NCBI RefSeq assembly: GCF_009905375.1
Contig: NW_027419131.1
Location: 62,001 to 126,000 of the forward strand
Direction of reading: 5' to 3'
Source: Apium graveolens
Lineage: Eukaryota; Streptophyta; Magnoliopsida; Apiales; Apiaceae
Length of the DNA stretch: 64,000 nt
Positions 10,342-20,611 of this stretch are shown here, in pieces (position 1 is the first letter of the stretch; each line of letters opens with the position of its first letter). The notes beneath the pieces were generated by a model, which saw only the letters and a list, made by a program, of their open reading frames with translations, was not told the origin of the DNA and did no database searches. Both the position numbers and the translations under genes were made by a program.

Positions 10342-12189
10342 TTAAAACAACGTCTCTGCTAAACAAAAAATCATATAAAACTCCGCAAAAGAAGGCGGCC
10401 CATCATGTGTCAAAGCATCTAACTCCCATGTAGCACTCATCAAAGCAGACTGTAACCTCTGTCTCATCATATAATCTGGCTGTAATGCGGCTAGTGGTCC
10501 AGGGTCTCTCTGATCAAACAAGTGCATAATCTCTCTACACTGGGCTCTCCAGTACTCAGCGTCCTCACTCATAACACTGTACTCATAATACGGTACCATG
10601 TGTGGCTGTGCAACATGTCCTATTGACTCCTGTGACTGAACCCTCTGCATCCCTGCACCCTGCTGTGGAGCTCCCAACTATAACCCTATCTCATGCTCAT
10701 CCATACCCTCGACTGAAACTATCTGAAATATCTCGGGTAAAATCTCAATGTACTCACTAAACCAAAGGGCATATATCAAAAAACGGACTCTAGTTATCGG
10801 CATCTCATTAGCACCACCCTAGTTGAGAATAATGACAGGCCTGTTAGTAAGCGATGTTGACTTGACAGAAATGTGTTGACCTTAATGGAACTAACAACGG
10901 GAAAGAACCTACAACACGTGGATGGTACCTTTGAGTCTAGCCGTCAAATCAATTTTCATTCTTTAATAAAATAAATTTCTTTACTTTAAAATCAATATCA
11001 CTCTTTCAAATTTCTAAAATTAGTCATAAATTTTGCTAAATGAATCATTATAAGAAAATATTTTTTTGTATCATTAAAATGTTCAAATTTTATATTGAAT
11101 AAACTCTTTGCATTTTAAATATAAATTTATCTTTTAAAAATTTATAGAAAAAATTAATTTTTTTAAAAAAAATAATCGAATTTGATAATTTTAAAATAAA
11201 ATTTAATTTTTTTTGAAAAGACATAACAAAATATTTAAAAATAAATAAAGACATATTTTTCAAAATTTATATTTAAAATAAAAAATCTTATTGCTTCTTT
11301 TAAATTATATAAAAAACAATTCTTTTTTTAAAAAATTAACATTTAGTTTGTTATTTTAAATCATAATTATTTACTTTAAACTTATAAAAAAATTCAATAA
11401 AACCTTTATCTAAAAATAAAAATTAAATAGAAAATTGAAACGCGCGATAAATTAAAATGGAAAAAAAATCTATAAAAACACACAATAATTATGAGTTATT
11501 GGCCGACAATTTCATCCATCTGAGATCTTATAACAGATAAAGGTGTTGGAAATTTGTTGGATAATTTAAATTCCAAAGAAACAAGCAGCGAGTTAATGTA
11601 TTTAATGTATGTTTGGTTTCGTGCAGTAAGATTAGCTTATTTGCTTATTTGGACTCCACGTGAGATTCCACATAATAGAAGTCTGTCCACGTGTAAATGG
11701 TAGTAATGGTAAAAAAAAATTCCGTCAAGTCAACAAGCCATTACTGACAGTCAACTCCCTTCACTAACGGTGCTATCATTATTCTCAATTAGAATGGTGC
11801 AAATGAGACCCCGGTAGCTAAATTAAGTTTTTTGATATATGGCTTTCAATTTAGTGACTATTTTGAGATTTAACCCGAAATATCTCTGGCTCTGGAGCAT
11901 GTACCGGTATAGGAGGTAACACTGGTGATGGTGGAAGCTCTGGCTCAATCACTGGCATAAACTGATGCTCTACTGGCAATGAAGGTGGAAACATCGGCTC
12001 GAAGAACTCTAACGGATCAAACATCTCTACAGGATCATGAACTATCCGCACTGGTGGTGCTGGCTCCTGGGGCAATGGTGTAGGAGGTGGTAGAGGTGGA
12101 AACATATACTCAGACACTGGTGGAACCACTGGTGCAACTGGTCCTGTCACAGTCCTCTCAGATGAACCTGAATAACCTGATGATGCCAT
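10342..12189 (-). pseudogene. Tekay-1 extra pre-gag frame, split by a Mutator-like element
   Basis: The N-terminal part (12189 to 11877, from MASSGYSG; a Met 16 codons upstream at 12237 is also possible) is rich in proline with acidic and hydrophobic spacers. The C-terminal part (10734 to 10342) has VPYYEYSVM followed by a predicted helical, charged region. When the insertion 10735-11876 and one copy of its target duplication are ignored, the frame continues in register through EIF-QIVSVEG, with one TAG about 17 codons later. It matches the layout of the intact frame at 29169-29687: same place, proline-rich start, then VPYY and a helix. I do not recognise its function. Confidence 0.7.
10735..11876. 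mobile_element. Non-autonomous Mutator-like element (1142 bp)
   Basis: The ends are inverted repeats, GGGTAAAATCTC on the left and GAGATTTAACCC on the right. Imperfect homology continues inward for about 150 bp, for example TTTTTTGATATATG and TTGAGAATAATGA. The 10-bp direct repeat GAAATATCTC flanks it exactly (10725-10734 and 11877-11886). Long inverted ends and a 9 to 11 bp duplication are the Mutator signature. The interior is AT-rich with no transposase frame, so it must have been moved by an enzyme encoded elsewhere. Confidence 0.88.
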
Positions 12190-12367
12190 CTGATAATATA
12201 CCAAAAAAAGAAGAAAAGTCACTAAATCATTCCTCAAACTAATACCTTCCTATCCTAATCTTATCTAAATCCTAACACTATTCTTCCTAATTGACTATTC
12301 CTATCCAGTATGATCTCCTTATCTTATCTTAACCCTAATGTTCTTTTTTTCAGGGACCAAACCTACA

Positions 12368-12379
12368 GCTCTGATTCCA
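12368..12379 (-). other. Primer binding site of Tekay-1 (tRNA-iMet type)
   Basis: The minus strand reads TGGAATCAGAGC four bases inside the 5' LTR end, one change from TGGTATCAGAGC, the complement of the initiator-Met tRNA 3' end. Tekay-2 has the canonical form at the same offset. Confidence 0.85.
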
Positions 12380-12383
12380 AACC

Positions 12384-15300
12384 TGTAACCCCTCCAGACC
12401 CGGGGTATAAGTCCGGGGGTTACTAGCTAATCACCATACCTATACAATCTGAATAACAAATAATAAAGAAATATATCTAAACCCTTTTTTAACACTAACC
12501 AGGAACTTTTTAGGTTGAAGTACGAAAACAAGAACCACTAACTACTTTATTACAAACCAAATTCAAAATCTTACAAACTCTTTTTATTACAAATCATTCT
12601 CTAACCAGTTTTAAACTAACTTCATCTTTTATTCAAACACACACACTAACTATCTACACTCTATATGTTCGGGCAACTCAAAGCTTTCTTCCTGGATTGG
12701 GAGCAACACCTTGGGTATGAGAGGATCCCGAGGCTTGACCAGCTTCTTTACCACTCGACTCCTGATGGGTTTCACATTCCTTCTTAACTGAAAACAATAA
12801 GGTGAATAACAACAAAAAAAGGGTAAGCCAAAAATTGCTCAACAAGTCCACAAAGTATAAACAGTGTTAAAGCAGTATAAATGAATCGGTAATCTGGGTA
12901 TATCTACAAAGATATAACCCTGCGAGAATAGAAAGAAGGCCACTGCTGGCGAATACAAACGAACTAAACTGGACACAAATTCGCATCTATACCCTGCTGA
13001 TCAGCCATGATACAGTGCAGATCTATATCCCTCTATATTGATCTAGTCGGGCACCCAAACACTACGGCCTATCTCAAGGATCCGGTTATGTCCCGGTCCT
13101 TAGGATTAAGTAAACTTAATCCCCAAAAATATTACTTACAGTCCTTGGAGTAGCAACCGGAACAATAGGTATGCTTTGATATATTCTAATCACCAAAATA
13201 TATCAATATATGTAAGTAACAATTGGAATATGAATAAGGAATTCAAAGAAAAAGAGAAATCAAGAATCGAAATAAAATATAAACAAGAGAATAACAAGTG
13301 TGTATCAGTGTTTATGAACAAGAATCAAAAGAGTGCAAGCGTCATAAGAATCTGAAGAAATATCACTATTCTGAAATTAGAATAGGGGAAAAACTTGCCT
13401 TCTGCGTGACTCACTTCAATTACATCACCCTTGTCTATCACCGGCTCATCCTGCCTTGCTAGCTTAGCTTCTGTTAGAGAAATAGACTGGTTTAGTCATT
13501 TCGTACTTCAATTGCGTCTCGAATCGACTCCACATTCGTTCCTATTGTCTACCCATGCGCTTATGATTGACTCATATATTATACATTAACAAGCAAGACT
13601 CAATTAACCACATAATACACATAAGCACATAAGACACATAATCATTTTTATAGTTAAAATAATTTTTAGAATCAAAATCGACTTGCTGATCGCTTAACTG
13701 ATCATTATCTGATTCGTTACCCATTTTTTCAGAATTTATCGGACTCGTCTCGGCACGCGATACGGCTTATAATCAAACAAATAACAAGGTCAACTAATTT
13801 CTAGAAGAAATTAGGTTTTAATATTATTTTTAATGAAAATAATTCATTTTTCTGAGTCTAAGGGCTTTCATTTCACTCGAATCGGACTAACGGTCTAATT
13901 AATATCAATTAAACACAGATAATTCAATTTATTATTCAATATAAATAATTATTACTAATTTTTATAACCTAAAATAATTTTTAAAAATTATTTAAGAAAA
14001 ATCAGAACTGGAAATGTTTTTTCTATAATTTTTAGAATTAAAATGAATTTATTATGATTTATTGATAATTATTTGATTAATTATCAAAATAATTAATAAT
14101 TTTTAAATAATAATAAATAATTAATAAATAATTAATAATAAGAAAATAATTAAATCTGATTTTTAGAAAATATTTCAGAATTATTTATAATATAAATTAA
14201 TTAATTAAATAATTATTTAATCAGTTTATAAAATAAATAAAACTAATTTTTATAATTAATAAAAATAAAAATAAAAATTATTTTCCAAAAACATTTGTCA
14301 GATTTCAAACATCTGACAAATCATATCAAAACCGGGTTCGGAAACGGGTCAAACGGGTCAATTCCGGGTCATGAAGAACATGACCGGAATCTACCCAGAA
14401 TCTGGCGACTAGCCAGGATTCCGGCAGCCCGTTTTCAGGCCAAAAACAGAACCATTTGGTTCGTTTTTCACAGGGTTTCAATTCCAAATTACTTCACCAA
14501 TCCATTCCCGACCAACTCATACCAAAAACATCCCATAATCTTCAACTCCGGCGAAACCGACTTCAAAATCCGGCCAAAATACGAAATTACTCATCTGTAC
14601 ATGAAACTCAATGTTCTATAGTGCAAATCAAAGCTTAAGAACTATATAATCAAACCCCTAACATATCAGGAACCAAATATTCACCAAAATCACGAAGCTA
14701 TGTTTTGAAAATTGAACATAAACCCTAATAATCGAACTTTGCTATCCAGACATCGTTTATTCAATTAAACACCATGAATCGATTGCAAATAACATCAGGA
14801 AGCTATATCAATCATCAAAACATCATAATAACCCTAGAATCAAAAAGCCCTAATTCGAACATAAACCCTAGAAATCGAAAATCAAAAACTACGAATTAAA
14901 ACATGAAATTGATGCTAGAAACAGAAAGAAAAGATGAAAACCTTCGATTTGGGTACTTGAATCACTTGATTTGATGCAGTAATCAGTTCGAAATCGTCAA
15001 TTGAATCCTTGACCCGACCCTGTTCTTCCCGACCCGATTTGCAGAGAATTTTTGTATTTTCTGATTTTTAATAACTTGATTAATAATAATTAAATAAAAA
15101 TTAGGCTATTTATAGTAGTAAAATTATTACTCCTAGTTAAAATTAAGGCCCTAATTCTACATCTTTTAAAATTAATAAGCCCCTAATTTTATAATTTTTG
15201 AGTATTAAAATTTAATTTATAAATATTTTATATATACAATATATATATGTCAAAATTTCCCAAAAATTGTGAATAATGCAAAAGTACAAAGAAATGGTAT

Positions 15301-15710
15301 AAATGAAAGTCCTATAATTTTATAAAAATAAAAATGTGATTTTTGTGGGGTTTTTAGCACCCAATGGGGCCCGGAAAAGTCCATTTTCGCGAAACGAGAA
15401 AATTTGTAAAATACCTAGATGTTCAGAATAATGCGATGGTAAAAGCCGTTTGATGAAAAATAAGGCCTATTATTTTATTTGAAATATCTTCTTTAAAATC
15501 ATGATTCGGGTCGTATATCTTTTGAAATGAAAGCTATAAATGCAAAAATAAAGTATCTGAAAAATACCTTAAAAATACCTGGAAGACAAAGAAAGCACGT
15601 AACACATAGCAATTAGGATTTGACAGTTAATTACACATAAATGACACATTAACACAAATAATTTATTATAAATATGATATAATACAGACGTAAATTTCCC
15701 AGACGTTACA
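12384..15710 (-). repeat. Tekay-1 5' LTR (3327 bp)
   Basis: Begins TGTAACCCCT and ends GACGTTACA on the plus strand; the primer site lies to its left, so it is the 5' LTR of a minus-strand element. It keeps two blocks (about 12943-13124 and 13214-13405) that the 3' LTR lacks. The TATA box is at 15107-15114, leaving a long R-U5 of about 2.7 kb. Confidence 0.93.
15107..15114 (-). promoter_or_regulatory. TATA box in Tekay-1 5' LTR
   Basis: Minus-strand CTATAAATAGCC about 600 bp inside the U3 end, the position conserved in all four LTRs of this group in the window. This is the copy that would have driven the element. Confidence 0.65.
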
Positions 15711-16016
15711 ATCTGGATCAAGCCGTAAAGCGAAATCACCCGGAAGGCTTTCTAACCCGGATCAAGAGCATAAACAAAAACAATATCTTTTAAACAAATA
15801 AATTATCAGATCAACAGTCTAATTAAAAGCAAGATCCAGATTGCCACCAATCCGGATATGTCCAAATATTACAAATAGTTCGAATCAAAGTACGGGAATC
15901 AGAAGTCCTAGAAAATGGAAATTACATGGGCAAGGCCCGGGAAACTGAACAAAGCTGCAGCAAATCTAAAGTAAACTGGGGCTAGGACCGTTGTAGGGCT
16001 CTGGTTCCCCCTTATC

Positions 16017-18407
16017 CTATTCAACAGCTGCCTTGGCCGCCAGGAACTCTTGGATGAAGCTCTCCCAGGAAGCCTAGGGATCGGTTTTGATATGCCTTTC
16101 AGCAACAATCCAGGACATGCGAACCTCAGGCACCCCGACTTGGGTGACCTCAAAGTCATAAACATCACTGGCTTTGAACTCGAAAATGATAGATTCCTTA
16201 TTTAAATCCTCCTTAGCATCCAGGTCGGCCTTCAGCTTCTCCACTTCTTCAGCAAGGCCATCAGCCCGGGCCTTCTCTTCCTCGAGTTGGTTCTTCAGCC
16301 CGGACTCCACGGTCCGGAAGCCTTCCCGTGCCTCGTCCAGCTCATCGTTCAGGTTATCTGCCTGGATCTTTTTAGCTCTGGTCCTGTTGTTAGCCTCCCC
16401 GACCTCTGTGAAAGAAATATCCAAGCAAATTGATATAGCGCTCCCAACCTGGAATAATTCAGAGAAGAAACTCAAAGAAATACAAGAAACTTAGGGAAGT
16501 ACAATTCGGGTTGATGATCAGGAAGTGCTTGAAGTTTACCTGCCCCCATTGGCCAGTCACCCTTTTAAAAGTAGCAGCCATACTGGAGCCCTCTACCTCC
16601 TCCCAATCGTCTTCATAGGGGATGCTCGATATGAACCCGGCTAAGTCAACCAGGGACTTGGTCCCAACTTTCACGGGGTCCCCTTCCGGGCATTTTCCTT
16701 CCGAATCACAGATGACCCGGCTGGAGATATCAGCTTTACCCAGGGGAGGCTTGCCCAAAGCTGACTTTCTTTTCTTAGAATGAGGGGCCTCATCCCCGGA
16801 AATCTCCTGGACATCCGGATCATCATTCAAGGGCACATTGGCCGGATCAACCACATTCTGGGGGGCAGAAGACTCGGCACCCCCTCAGCATCTGCAGAAC
16901 TGGATCCAGGTCCGGCAGCTCCCTTGGAGGTCTTGAAAGCCAAACCCAAAGAGTTGAAAGCAACATCGTAGGTAGAAGAAGACATTATCGCCTTGAAGGA
17001 AGGTTTGGAATGCGGCAAACCTGCAGAAGAGGGAAGAACAAGTCAAAATCGAGTTACCAAGTGATCTGGACAAAGCAACCAACAATAAAAAGTAAAGGGA
17101 TCCGGACCTCCAAATTCAACCGACAATCCGGATCAGGGAGCAGAAAAATATAAATGCAAAAGCAAGTAAATAACCCAGCCTGGATTACTAAAAAGAATGA
17201 GTGACCTGAACCCGGATACACCACAAATAATCTGAGTTAAATAAAAAGGAAAACTGATCCGGATCGCCAAGTATGGTGAGCCATCCGGACCGAACCAAAG
17301 ATGCAAGGCATATAATCCGAATCCTCTAGTCTAAATGCAAATAAAAGGAAGAAAGAAATCCGGGTTGACATGAAACTTACAACCGAGTTGGAATAGTAGC
17401 TTTTGGTTCATAAAAGTATCCCGGGTTGGCTGAAACCCGAGACAGTCGCAAAATTTCTTTATTTGGGTAACGGCCTCCCCCTCTAAGTTTATAGGATTAA
17501 ACTCTGTCTGACCATCTCCCAGGGTGAAGTAGGTCAAGAAATCCAGGTCAAATCCCTTCAACATAATCAACTCCCCATTCCAGTGCTTCAAGGAAGTCTG
17601 GTGCATTACTGGTTTAGCTACACCCGGGCCATAACCACACTCTGCAGCCCGGAATCTAAGCTCGTAGAAAAGTTTCTGACTTGATTTGGAGAGATAGAAG
17701 ATTTGATGGGAAAGTTTGAAGGTGGGCAGGAGTCCGGACTTATTACAGCATGCTATAAACCAGGTCATAGACTTAATACCGTTCGGGGTGATTTGCATCG
17801 GGGGGATCTTATAAACGTATTTATAGAGATGTTTAACAAACATGTGACAACAACGACTCCACCCGGACCTCAAATGCTCTAACCATACCGGGATGAAGCC
17901 ATCCGAGGGACGGTGGTAAATCCTCTCGTGAGGTTCCGTCCACCTCCAAGCAGTATCAGGATTTAGCTGGAATGCATCCCGGATTGCTATATCCATGTCA
18001 GCCGGGTTGGCCTCCGCATAGAAGTCCTTCAGCTGGTAGTGGTCCCGACTAATTAGGAACGTGGAAAAAGCTTCCTCTAGAGCCCCCTGGTCATACACCC
18101 CAGGATGACCATCCTCATGCTTCTCATACCTAACCCGGGCTTAGTAAATGCTATTCTCAAACTCTGTTGGTTTTTTGACAAAGTGATATTTTATATTGGT
18201 CCAACGGCCCTCGGCCGTAAAGAGAACCGAGTTTTCTGGAAGCCTCTTGAACCGGAAACTGGTAATTATTTCAGTGGACCCGGGACCTTTCTTTACCATT
18301 TCAACTCGGATCTGTGCTCTTCCAGATGAATCCAGTTCGCTCTCGTCACCGGAAAAGTTTGGGTAGCAGTTAAAAACTCTCATAGCCCACTTCTTGGTCT
18401 GGACCAT
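16017..18407 (-). pseudogene. Antisense spliced gene of the Tat element (Transposase_28-like, coiled coil)
   Basis: Three exons can be traced on the minus strand: 18407-17381, 17020-16540 and 16403-16017. Donors GTAAGT (17380) and CAG/GTAAAC (16539) and acceptors TTCTGCAG (17021) and CACAGAG (16404) keep the frame across both introns (360 and 136 bp). Exon 1 carries a conserved globular block (LRSGWSRCCHMF, MTWFIACCNKSG, YELRFRAAECGYG) resembling the plant family called putative gypsy-type transposon. Exon 2 is low-complexity with a basic KKRKS stretch; exon 3 is a coiled coil (LKNQLEEEKARADGLAEEVE). Lesions: TAT to TAA after FENSIY, a frameshift near 16880, and a TAG at 16072-16074. The start is uncertain; an acceptor-like TTTTAATAG just upstream suggests a further 5' exon. 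Function unknown. Confidence 0.75.
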
Positions 18408-19430
18408 ATACCTATTAAAATGAAGGTCAGTTAGCCTGAGCCCTACAGATTTTATTTATCTTACTAAGCGGTCCGGATCAAGTGCGTTATGTTAGTTTTA
18501 CCATAAACTAATGATCCGGACCGCTAATGCAAGTCCTACCCGGAGGAACATCAACGACCCGGATCACATGTACTATGAAAACAAAGAGACTCCCTTAAGC
18601 AATACCAAAATATCAGATTTTAGCACAACCCGGGTAGAAGAAAACATTCATGGACCGGATTCTGAACCTTGACATTTGGGTAGAAATGCATGTGATAGAA
18701 TTTTTGAGAATCAAAAGGTGAAGCATATGATTTTTCATATACATACACACATATATACGCGAAGAACACCAAGAACACTTATGAAAACCCAGAAAAATTG
18801 AACTAAAAAACCCCACCTTTCATGCAAAAAACATACCAAAAATATAGCAAAACAAATAGATTTATGCATACCCAAGCAAAAACAAAGAAACCCCTTACAG
18901 AAACGAACCAAAGAACACATAAATCTACCGACTACTCCGAAGCATGCGAGAGCTTAGAGAAAAAATACAAGAAATCGAAAAAAGGAGTAAATTAACAGAC
19001 AAGGAGAGAGGGGCTTACAAATTGGTTGAAGACGAAAGCAAGAAAGGACGGAACGGCGGTGAAAAATCAAGTAGCAAATAGTCCAAGCCTTTGAAGGAAC
19101 TCCAAGAAATTTGAGAGAGAAAAGAGAAGAAAGTAGTGACTATTGGATGTTTTTTGCGAGAATAAAATAAAAGATAAAGTGGGCACAACCTTTTATAGGT
19201 GAGGAGAAGTGAACAACCCCTGCCACGTGGCAGGGCGTGGTTGGTCCGGGCAACAGTTACAAAAAAGGAATATAAAATAAAATATATATACACATATATA
19301 TGTGCACAGTTACGACCCCATTAAACCATTTAATGATTGTGGGGAGAGTTTCAAGGACTATTAACTGCCCCACAATTCAAAATCGTGGGAGGGAAACAAC
19401 TGAACAAAAACGTTACAAATTCCCCATATT
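18408..19430. other. Tat sequence upstream of the antisense gene
   Basis: No coding region I can support. It would contain the promoter and any 5' exon of the antisense gene. A short ATATATACACATATATATGTG-like stretch lies near 19280-19300 and several CCGGAT motifs occur. A minus-strand open stretch at 19293-19015 has no recognisable protein features. Confidence 0.4.
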
Positions 19431-19439
19431 TCAGAATCC

Positions 19440-20170
19440 AAAGTCCTCAACCCGGATCGGTGACCCCTAACCAGATCCCAATGAACTCAGATCGGTGACC
19501 CTCAAGAAGCATAATTTTTTCCCAAGGCAACCAATTTCCTTTACCTCAACCCGGTTATGTCTCTACTACACTAGACCCGGATTTGGGGCAATAAGGAGCA
19601 AAATTTTTCTAAGAAACAAGTTTCTTCTACTTCAATCCGGATTAGCATCACCCAATATCCGGATTGGAGGGCAACCAGGGAGCAGAATTTTTTTCAAAAG
19701 CAGCAAAACTCTTCTCCCTTAATCCGGATCGGCATCTACAACACCAGATCCGGATTGGGGAGCAACCAGGGAGCATAATTTTTTTCAAAAATAGCAAAGT
19801 TCTTCTACCTTAATCCGGATTGGTATCTACTATACCAGGCCCGGATTGGGGGGCAACAAGTAGCAGAATTTTTTTAAGCAACAAGTTTCCCCTACTTCAA
19901 TCCGGATTAACATCTATAACCCAATATCCAGATTGGGGGTAAGAGAAGAGCAGAAAACTTTCTGAGGCAACCAAATTCTCATACTCTAATCTGGATTGGT
20001 CTCTACAACACCAGACCCGGATTTGGGGGCAAGAGAAGAGAAAATTTTTTTCTAAGGCAACAAAGGCCCACCTACCTTAATCCGGACATGTCCCTTCAAC
20101 ACGAAACCTGGATTGGGGAGCAAGAGAAGAGCAGAATTTTTTCTCCTAAAATAACAGCTACGTGATACTA
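19440..20170. repeat. Tandem array, about 90-bp unit, 7 to 8 copies, before the polypurine tract
   Basis: The core CCGGATTGGGGGGCAA, with variants, recurs at about 19576, 19658, 19751, 19841, 19930, 20018 and 20109, a period of 82 to 93 bp. Each unit has two CCGGAT sites separated by a CATCTACAACACCAGA-like segment, then GAGCAGAATTTTTTT and an ACAAAGTTCTTCTACCTT-like stretch. It sits in the 3' untranslated region just before the polypurine tract. Tat-lineage elements are known for such hypervariable 3' arrays, which have seeded satellite DNA in some plants. Confidence 0.8.
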
Positions 20171-20198
20171 CTCTATTCCCTCATCCAGAAAATCTGCA

Positions 20199-20217
20199 TA
20201 AGGGAGTGGGGGGCAAA
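20199..20217 (+). other. Polypurine tract of the Tat element
   Basis: TAAGGGAGTGGGGGGCAAA directly precedes the TGATAGGG start of the LTR. It fixes the plus-strand orientation of the Tat element. Confidence 0.8.
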
Positions 20218-20611
20218 TGATAGGGTATAAGCAACCTGGATAGGGCCCAACCCAGATCTAAAGTGAGGCGGGCTCGATTGATGGACCAAGACCCCCCTCA
20301 CCCAGTACAATCAAGTGGAGAGACCCTGACCCAGGTCCAACCCAGGACCTGGATCATCTCCCAGCCAGGACCCAACCCATGACCTGGATCATCTCTTAAC
20401 CAGGGTCCAGCCCATGACCTGGATCACCTCCCTACCAGGGTCCAGCCCATGACCTGGATCACCTGCCTACCAGGGTCCATCCCATGACCTGGATCACCTG
20501 CCTACCTGGATCCAGCCCAGAACCAGGATCACCCTGAGGGGGGTCCCAGCAAGCACATGCACACTCCACAACCCGCCAAGGAAGGGTACGTGGGCACGTG
20601 ACGATGACATC
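20218..20611 (+). repeat. Tat 3' LTR, left part (394 bp)
   Basis: Starts TGATAGGGTATAAG right after the polypurine tract. It is interrupted at 20611 by Tekay-2 and resumes at 33324; the 5-bp duplication ACATC marks the cut. Joined, the LTR is about 842 bp with TGATA...TATCA ends. Confidence 0.8.
20315..20535. repeat. 35-bp tandem repeats in the Tat LTR
   Basis: GACCTGGATCA recurs at about 20345, 20381, 20416, 20451 and 20486, with a diverged sixth copy near 20521. The period is 35 to 36 bp and the rest of each unit is a CCAGGGTCCAGCCCAT-like segment. It lies in U3, upstream of the TATA box at 33500, where repeats can act as enhancers; that role is inference. Confidence 0.8.

Larger units (their letters stand above)
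2238..15710 (-). mobile_element. Tekay-1: Ty3/gypsy chromovirus, minus strand, defective
   Basis: A full-length element with LTRs at 2238-5176 and 12384-15710, TG...CA ends (TGTAAY...RTTACA), a primer site and a polypurine tract. Reading right to left it holds an extra pre-gag frame, gag, protease, RT, RNase H, integrase and a C-terminal chromodomain, the Tekay/Del order. Every pol domain is present but each has stops or frameshifts. The flanking 5-mers ATCCA (2233-2237) and ATCTG (15711-15715) differ only at a CpG and fit an original ATCCG duplication. It inserted into the Tat element and was itself hit by a Mutator-like element. Confidence 0.93.

Noticed and set aside
12361..12383. tRNA gene at the primer sites
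   Set aside because: Only 12 to 13 bases match tRNA-iMet; there is no cloverleaf. The same applies to the other primer sites.
20315..20535. CRISPR-like 35-bp repeats
   Set aside because: The repeats are contiguous with no unique spacers, diverge between units and lie in a plant LTR.
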